Source of the DNA: Rana temporaria
Taxonomy: Eukaryota > Chordata > Amphibia > Anura > Ranidae
Direction: 5' to 3'
DNA length: 64,000 nt
NCBI RefSeq assembly: GCF_905171775.1
Contig: NC_053494.1
Location: 124,214,028 to 124,278,027 of the forward strand
Shown here: one piece after another, positions 56,876 through 64,000 of the stretch
Numbering within the stretch: the first letter of the stretch is position 1
Layout of the letters: every line of letters begins with the position of its first letter
Translations under genes and position numbers: made by a program
The notes under the pieces: generated by a model
What the model was told of the DNA's origin: nothing
The model's input: only the letters and a program-made list of their open reading frames with translations
The model's database searches: none

Positions 56876-58144
56876 GTGTAATCCCGTCTTATATGCAGCT
56901 ATCAAACTTACATTTGGCTGAAGGTAAAAGTACTTTGTATACAAAAGTGGGGCGGCAGTGGAGTCCTCCCGATGCGTTTCGTGGTCATAGCACTTCGTCT
57001 GGGGTGTCTCTCCACTGTAGCCCCCCTCCAATTTATATAAAATCCATACATCAAAATCCAATCAGTAGAGATCTGACTCACCCTGTGCATTACAGCAATG
57101 GGAGCTGGATATTCAAGATGGCGCCGCTGCTTTCGGTTCAAGCCTCAATGTGAAAATGCTGAGCCTCATTCACAGGGGCAGAAAGCCAGAAAAAAACATT
57201 GCAAAATTGTGGATTAATAGTAATAAAATGATCCTTTGCATGGATAGAGAGTAAAGCGTGGATAAAAGAACTATAAATATTCATTGGAAATGAATATTTT
57301 GAAATAATAATAAAAAAGAGAATATAAAAATCGGAACGAATCGATAAGCTACAGCACATGCGCGCCATCCACGCCTCGCTGTGAAGCAGCCAGAGGCTTT
57401 CCGTTTGTTGGTCACGTGAGCGGCTAAGAAATGCACGCTCATTACGTCCCGCTATCGAATGGAAAGAGACGCTCCATGCTGATTGGTCGCATCGGCGCAC
57501 TCGCAGTGAGCGGGCCTCACCGTGAATGGCAAATGCGTTCCAAGCAGAAAAACATGCGTTCCACCTGTTCGCCGGCTACGCAAGCGCCCACCCAACAAAC
57601 AGGTGTCACCATGGAGATATAATTACACAAAATATGGGGCCCAAAGATAATGAATATATTGTGCCAAAAAAAGGGAGTGAAATAGCCCATGACAAGTCTC
57701 TGTCAAACTATGTCAGTAAGGCGTAGATAAAGCTAAAAAAATATTAAACAATTATAGATAAAAATTTAAAAAATATTAGATTGTGTGTGCAGTCGCAATA
57801 ATGTATGTATATTATGTCCAGCGTGTCCCTATGAAATATATGTTTGGACACATGGGTACAATTATGGCAAATTGCACAAACATATTTGCAGTGTAATAAA
57901 CCTTGCAATATATGTTTAAATAAAAACTGCATGCATATAAAAACAAAAAAAAAACAAGAACACTGCCTCATGCCACCTGTGAGTCAGATCTCCACGTACA
58001 AAAATATGACACCATGCGTAACCGTGAAGAGAAGCTCACAGAATGTACTTAGACAAAAACTGTATATTCCATCTTATATACAATGTATATAAACACATTA
58101 CCCAAAGAAAAGAAAATTAAAATAAAAAAAACAGCAATAATCAT
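56876..58144 (-). mobile_element. Penelope-like element, 3' non-coding part
   Basis: Lies downstream of the Penelope ORF on the minus strand. At 56971-57003 (minus) 'GACGAAGTG...CACGAAAC' resembles the conserved hammerhead ribozyme core known from Penelope terminal repeats. 57160-58140 is AT-rich and shows nothing else. Confidence 0.45.
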
Positions 58145-59985
58145 TTAGGACATGTTGATAAAGGAATCAATGTCCCATTCAACATTCATTCCTAATGGGG
58201 TATGAGTCTGGAGTTCATATATCCAGAAAGTCTCAAGAAGGGAGACCCCTCGGGTCATACATCTGCCTCTCCAGGGGGGAGTATATTTGTCAATGACAAC
58301 AAACTGGGTACCCTTGGGATTTCTATGTTGATGCTGTCTGTAGTGTCTGGGGACAGGATGTTTGGTGTCACCACCTATTATAAGTGCAATATGTTCACTG
58401 ACTGATGGAAAAAGTACGAATGGTACGACCGACATATTGCATGCCGCAGGGACACGTTAGTAAATATACAACGTATTTAGTCGCACAAGTACAAAACGTT
58501 TTGATTGTATACTGCTTCCTGGTGACTGAAGAAGAGAATTCAGAAATCTTACGTGTGACGAATGCATTGTGTTGACACACTTTGCATTTCCTACAGGGGT
58601 AAAAGCCAACTAAATCATGAAAGAAAGAGCTCTTAACTGGGGGGTTGATTATATTTGGAGCAATTTTACTCTGCAATGAGGGTACTCCCTTAAACACTAC
58701 CTTGGCCTGTTCAGGCAGCAGAGAACCCAATACTTTGTCTCCTTTAAGGATGTTCCAATGTTTGTTAAAAATGTTCTTAATCTGTTTGTGTTGAGTAGAG
58801 TAAGTAGTCAACATAGCAAATTTAAAACCGTCATCAGCAGGACGTTTAGGCCTAACAGATATTAATGACTTCCTGTCCAATGAAAAGACTCTCTGTAACT
58901 CGAAATCTACATCGTTTACAGAGTAGCCTTTTTCCACAAACCTAGACTTTAGGATCTCGGCCTGTGCAAGATAAATATCATCAGCCGAGCAATTCCGGCG
59001 CAATCTAAGAAATTGACTGCGCGGGACCGATCTGAGCCAAGATGCATGATGGCAACTCCCCTTGGGGATATAACCGTTACGGTCAGTCGGTTTGAAGTAG
59101 GTTTGGAAAGTGAATTTCCCATCGACTATAGTTATTTCTAGGTCCAAAAAATGAATGCTGGTGGAACTGAATTCATATGTTAGGGAAATACCCCTGTCAT
59201 TGGTATTCAGAGAGTCAAAAAACACTTTCAAGGATTCAGGGCTGCCATTCCATAGGACGAGGATGTCGTCTATGTATCTGGCCCACAGCACCAAGGACGG
59301 AACTGTTTGGGCATAGACGACATCCTCCTCCCACTTGGCCATGAAAAGATTCGCAAGACTAGGTGCAAATTTTGCCCCCATAGCTACGCCTGTTAATTGT
59401 AAAAAATAACGTTGGTCAAACCAAAAGTAGCTATGTTTAGTAGCAAACTCTAATAATTCAATAAGATAGTCGCTTTCGAATGAGGCAAGAGACTGCTCTC
59501 TATTCAGGAAGTGCTGTACGGCTTCTATACCCAAATGGTGAGGGATACAGGTGTACAGGGAGGCCACGTCAGCAGTGACCATAATACAACCCTCCTGTAC
59601 TTCCATACTCTCCAAAAGGCGAAATCCCTTACTTACAAGGGTTTGTAATTTGTTTTTATATTTTGCAGTGGCATTAGTGGGGATCTCTTGATAGGTGCCG
59701 GGTTCAGCAAGAATCCGATGCATCTCCTGTTCGTATTGAACTCTATCTAAAATGACAATCCCACCACCCTTGTCAGCTGGACGAATGATCAAATCCTTGT
59801 TTTCACACAAGGATCGAACACCCTGGCTGGACAAGGGCTGTGAGGAATATCGTTTTTATTTTAATCGGGACAAGTCGTTAAGGACCTGCTCCTTAAAAAT
59901 TCTAACAGCAGGAGCCACCGCAACAGACGAATTAGAGGGACGGGTTCGATAATCCAGAATGAACTGTCCCGGAGGTTGCTGCTCG
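58145..59985 (-). pseudogene. Penelope-like element ORF: RT plus GIY-YIG endonuclease, damaged
   Basis: The main frame (59834-58395, minus) has the Penelope N-terminal block IIRPADKGGGIVILD, RT motifs VTADVASLYT, 'GVAMGAKFAPSLANLFM' and the catalytic box RYIDDILVLW (about residue 186). A Cys-rich linker (CRKCKVC) follows, then the start of GIY-YIG (VVYLLTCPCGMQYVGRT). Near 58400-58430 the frame shifts, and the endonuclease continues to 58145 (LLETFWIYELQT). Upstream the frame continues past 59834 with one TAA to about 59985. Between 'LVSKGFR' and 'LLESMEV' (about 59618) a block of RT that should carry the family's conserved PK-IHK / GRPIVS motifs is missing. The element is therefore defective. 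Confidence 0.85.
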
Positions 59986-60402
59986 ATCTACAGTATGATG
60001 TGTATTGGATACCATATACCGCTCCTCTCCCCCCCTCCCCGGCCGGCGTCTTCATCTTCAGTGTGGGCACCCGGCCGTGACAGCTTTCGGCTTCACGGCC
60101 GGGCACCCACTGCGCATGCGCGAGCGGCGCGGCACTGCGCATGCGCGAGCGGCGCCGCGCCGTGTAATTGGCCAGGAGATCGCCTAGGACCTGTGACGTG
60201 TCCTAGGCGATCGCCTACAGCAGCCACTTCCTGAAGGCGATTAAGCTTAGTCGCCTACAGGAAGGAGGAAGTGGGACAGGAAGTCCCACTCGTGCTGAAG
60301 CCCCCACTCCCCCCCCCAAAAAAATTACATGCCAAATGTGGCATGTAAGGGGGAGAGGAGTGGGTTAAGAGGAAGTTCCAAATTTGGGTGGAACTCCTCT
60401 TT
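59986..60402. repeat. GC-rich repeat ending in GGAGTTCCACCC-like MITE terminus
   Basis: Contains 'gcgcatgcgcgagcggcgc' twice, a hairpin around 'cctaggcgatcgcc', and ends 'GGGTGGAACTCCTCTTTAA', the terminus of the 14049-14584 family. It separates two Penelope fragments in opposite orientation. Confidence 0.45.
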
Positions 60403-61117
60403 AAGTCACCCTTTCATCCATTCACTGATTGACTTTTTTTGGATACATGCGAATTTAATTTATCCGTTACTTACTTTACCACTCCTGTGTTCTGGTATCA
60501 ACCAATAGACGTAATAGTTCACGTTCCAGCGGCACAATATTTGGTTCTTGCAATATGGGACTAATATGTAATTAATACACATTGTATTTTATTATTATGT
60601 GTTTTACATTTTCACGATTTTTTGTATTCGATTTTCATCATTGACAGTCATTTCAAGCGCTACATATTCACTTTTTCCTGTTATTTTTTGCTTCTTTTCA
60701 AATAAGCCGTGTTAGCAGCTTTTGTCCACTCAATATTGGCAGCGCAGGGTATCCAACTTTTTTACTCTGTTTATTTTGAAATTTACACTGCAGCAGCCTT
60801 ACTGTCTATACATCTGTAGTGATATGGATATATTTGACTATAGAGCATCCCGTACTGTGAACATTGACGGTGTTTTTACAGTTACAGGTAATGACACTGA
60901 AATTGGAGGGCTATTTGTGCGTTTAAAAAATGTTATGACCTCAGAGATACAACTCCAATGGGATTTAATCTTTTTGGAACAATATATCTCTGAGAACATG
61001 GTCCCACTTAAGAAAATGCCTGAGAGCTCAGTTGGCCCTAAATCTGCAGGAGAGAGGAAGTCAGCCATCCAGCTATTAGAGTGTGCTCAAAATCTGCAAT
61101 TAGAAAGATTGTACTAG
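60403..61117 (+). pseudogene. Penelope-like element 5' fragment (N-terminal coding part)
   Basis: 60403-60678 matches 45166-45431 in inverted orientation and would be the 5' non-coding part. From about 60823 a frame reads MDIFDYRASRTVNIDG, then 'LQWDLIFLEQYISENMVP', 'ERKSAIQLLECAQNLQLERL'. This resembles the helical N-terminal region of Penelope ORFs in frogs, as I recall it. The frame stops at 61117 before any RT motif. Orientation is opposite to the 58145-59985 ORF. Assignment is moderate. Confidence 0.45.
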
Positions 61118-61391
61118 AGTGTAGGATTGATTTGTCAGCACCTTGGACAATGACAGGACAGGAAACTCAATCCATATTCTTGCAGTATTTTAATATTTGC
61201 CTAAGATTGCATTAATAAGCACAATTTGCTAACCTACAAGATATCTAAATTTCACTTTTTACATTAGGTTATCATTTTAGTTACAGACACTGACATAAAA
61301 AAAAAGCGGACATTGGAAACAAGAAAAACTGAAAATGTTAATTTGTACTGTACCACCATAGCATATTGGTAAATAAAGTTATATACAAAAC
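61118..61391. other. Unassigned AT-rich sequence
   Basis: Nothing recognised. It ends at the first copy of the TTTTAAGGATGATTA duplication. Confidence 0.3.
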
Positions 61392-61406
61392 TTTTAAGGA
61401 TGATTA

Positions 61407-62870
61407 GTAAACAAAAAATGTAGCACTAATAAACTCAAGAAATACAATGTATGATACCCTGTGGGGCAGCAACATTCATAGTGTATGTGCACATACGAGA
61501 ACTACCAATAAAAATTAGGTAGCCAAAAACAAAGTTCAATGTGATATTAAAAAAAGCAATATGGGGTGCTCAATGGCAATACCCATTGAGCACCCCATAT
61601 TGCTTTTTTTATGTGATCACTTTTATCTATGTCGTAATTTTTCATGTATGACTTTTAATAAAAAACCTTCATTGGTTTAATTGACCTGCGCAATTGGAGC
61701 CCCCTTTTCTTCTATTTTCTATATCATTTATCCCATGGTCCAATTGGAGCTTCAGCTACGTCCATTCCTGTACTCCTGGATATACGGCCTGAGGATTACA
61801 CCTGAAGTCTGTGGCGGTAACGCAGCACACTATCCGAGTATCGTTGGTTCCTGGTGTCCACGCCAGTTGGAGTCCTAATCACAAAAACGGTTCCATTCCG
61901 GTTGCAGTGGTCCCGGTTTCCAATGACCACAACGTCTGATTGACTCTCTGCTGTATAGTATTGGAGTCCAACCTATCCGGTAAGCGTGTTCATACTTACC
62001 CTATACCTGACGTGATTGTGATCTCCATAGATCCCTACAGACAACTCGATCACCTGTTTTATTTCAATTATTGGACATTTGTCCATCCTACTCACTGCAC
62101 CAATCTTCTGATTGATGTTCATTCAACATTTTTGTTATAGACTTTGCAACGTTTTAATATCACATTGAACTTTGTTTTTGGCTACCTAATTTTTATTGGT
62201 AGTTCTCGTATGTGCACATACACTATGAGGCCCCATACACACGAGAGAATTTATCCGCGGATACGGTCTAGCGGACCGTTTCCACGGATAAATCCTCTCA
62301 AAGATTTCCGCAGATTTCTATGCGATGGAGTGTACTCACCATCGCATTGAAATCCACGCGGAAATCCTCTGGCGATGACGTGTCGCGCCGTCGCAGCGAT
62401 TATGACGCGGCGACGGGCGCGACGCTGTCATATAAGGAATTCCACGCATGCGTTGAATCATTGCGACGCATGCGTGGGATCCCTTCGGACGGATGGATTC
62501 GGTGAGTCTGTACAGACCAGCGGATCCATCCGTTGGGATGGATTCCAGCAGATGGATTTGTTCTGCATGTCAGCGAATATCCGATCTGCTGGAATCCATC
62601 CCAGGGGAGATATATCCGCGGATAAAGATCCGCTGGCGTGTACACACCATAGGATCTATCCGCTCAAACCCATTTGATGGGATTTATCTGCGGATGGATT
62701 CTATGGTGTGCATGGGGCCTGAATGTTGCTGCCCCACAGGGTATCATACATTGTATTTCTTGAGTTTATTAGCGCTACATTTTTTGTTTTACTATATACC
62801 GGATTTGTTTGTTTGTTTGTATGTAGCAGCTTATTTATTTCATTCGGAGTTAGCGCCGTTTTTTCTTTAT
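61407..62870. mobile_element. Foldback element with 15-bp TSD and an inserted MITE
   Basis: TTTTAAGGATGATTA is at 61392-61406 and 62871-62885. Inside, about 61410-61556 ('gtagcactaataaactcaag', 'ggtagccaaaaacaaagttc') is inverted at 62153-62228 plus 62723-62795, the right arm being split by a MITE. A second perfect hairpin lies at 61551-61605 ('gcaatatggggtgctcaatg' inverted). 'TTAGCGCTAC' near the edge recalls the Penelope terminus at 60657 ('CAAGCGCTAC'). No coding region. Confidence 0.75.
62229..62719. mobile_element. Palindromic MITE, GGCCCCATACACACGAG termini, TGA TSD
   Basis: GGCCCCATACACACGAGAG at the left; GTGTGCATGGGGCC at the right. TGA flanks both sides (62226-62228, 62720-62722), and the uninterrupted left arm of the host foldback shows the empty site with a single TGA. 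The interior is a hairpin of 'ccgcggata' words. This is the best-documented insertion boundary in the window. Confidence 0.85.
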
Positions 62871-62885
62871 TTTTAAGGATGATTA

Positions 62886-64000
62886 ACAACATCCACTTTG
62901 GAGATTTCAGTTCAGATGGTTTCCTCTTGTTTCCTCTTGTATCTATTGAATGAACTTCAAGTTGTCTTGCAGAAGTTTATGAAAGAAGATCCTTAAAGAA
63001 GTTTCTTACAGAAGTTTTAAGATCAGACGATGAAACGTTTAATTCTAAAAGAGATTGGAATAAGAAAAACATAATATTAATTATAAAGGTAAACTTTATA
63101 TACAAGGGCATGACTATGCCTACGATGACCATGAAATTTGTGTTTTAGGGACCTATCATGATTTTTTTTCTCATGGCCACATGTGCCAAAATGTTTACCT
63201 GTGTTAATACTAGTCAAAAACATGTTAATTCATATTATACACAGGGCTGGAAATTTGCATGGCCAACACAGGCAGTAGCATATGGACACTGGGCTGCAGG
63301 CGTAGGCACACAGTCACTCACAAATCATGCTGTTGATTGCCAGAAACATATTCTTATGTATAATAAAAGGCTATAGAATTACACCCTGACTGCCAGTGCA
63401 GTCTCTGGTATGATATTTACGGGTGTTGCCCCTGCACAGTTTGTGTATTTTTTGTTGATAGAATAGAGAACAATTTAGGGTTATAATCTATCTGAGGTGA
63501 TAGTCTAGCCAATGCTTTTTGACGTTGAATCTATATGTACTGTCACAGAGTGGGAAAACTGTCAACTAGTGCTGAACTGAAGTGTCAAAGGACATTTGGC
63601 CTGGTATAAATCTGATTACTGCATCATTATTTAAGAAAGAATGACTAGAGTGTAATTAAGCTGCCCCACAGTATCATCAGTCATATCTTCATTGAATTCA
63701 ACCATTGCATTGTATAAATGTTTTTTTTTTGTTTTGTTTTTCCAGCATTATTTTTATAATGTTGTTAATGCATATTTGAAAATAAAACATCATTACCTCT
63801 CTTATTTGGGAGTCATATTGTGTAAAGTGAAAATATAAAACATTGTTCAATGTAAAATTGGCTATAGGTCTACATGCAAGAGTTACTATTCAATATACCT
63901 GCATTCCTATATGACTTAAACTAGTCTTTTAAGCCGCCACTCTGCAAATCACAGCTTTATTGAACTGATACCATTATCACCAATAGGGACTTATGCTAAA
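62886..64000. other. Unassigned AT-rich sequence to window end
   Basis: Contiguous with 61118-61391 once the foldback is removed. No exon with paired, phase-consistent splice sites and no repeat terminus was recognised. Confidence 0.3.

Noticed and set aside
62990..63100. Possible minus-strand exon with CTCTTTTAG acceptor and GTAAGA donor
   Set aside because: Only about 35 bp, no phase-matched partner, and the host gene already has a plausible start at 35.2 kb.

Overview
The window looks like vertebrate genomic DNA, most likely from a frog (ranid or other neobatrachian). It contains spliced, coiled-coil-coding exons in a sea of L1/Tx1-type LINEs, Penelope-like elements, PIF/Harbinger and hAT transposons, TTAA-flanked repeats and many hairpin MITEs of the style that fills frog genomes. 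The species assignment is inference from repeat content. No prokaryotic features are present.

Host gene. One cellular gene is supported, on the minus strand. It runs from a putative promoter near 36.3 kb out of the window at position 1. Six coding exons were read from splice sites and phase: 35204-35275, 32273-32375, 13788-13858, 8261-8420, 973-1390 and 586-634. All five junctions agree in phase, and the product is a coiled-coil protein I do not recognise. Two X-box-like (RFX) palindromes lie just upstream of a possible 5' UTR exon, which suggests a ciliary or centrosomal gene.

Layout of repeats. 1.9-5.8 kb: decayed Ty3/gypsy element joined to a 5'-truncated L1 (5.8-7.7 kb). 8.9-26.3 kb: intronic MITEs, TTAA elements, two minisatellites and foldback repeats. 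26.3-32.2 kb: an almost complete L1 (5.9 kb, 16-bp target duplication, one frameshift in each ORF), in the sense orientation of the host gene and starting 43 nt downstream of an exon. 32.7-33.9 kb: hAT with 8-bp TSD. 34.5-35.1 kb: a near-perfect foldback. 37.0-44.96 kb: a three-level nest in which an old L1 (minus) is interrupted by a hAT (8-bp TSD), and the hAT by a nearly intact two-gene PIF/Harbinger transposon (transposase plus Myb/SANT-like protein, convergent). 45-48.2 kb and 53.9-56.4 kb: two very large palindromes with promoter-like centres and poly(A)-like signals at mirrored positions. 48.3-53.9 kb: TTAA elements, a tRNA-promoter-like repeat and hAT MITEs. 56.9-61.1 kb: a damaged Penelope-like element (RT plus GIY-YIG) and a second, inverted Penelope fragment. 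61.4-62.9 kb: a foldback with 15-bp TSD and a MITE in one arm. 62.9-64 kb: nothing recognised.

The most interesting material is (i) the host gene and its RFX-like promoter, (ii) the two giant palindromes that look like head-to-head transcription units, (iii) three foldback elements with retrotransposon-style 15-17-bp target duplications, and (iv) the Harbinger element with a shared motif in both flanks. All of this was read by eye, so similarity to database families has not been tested.
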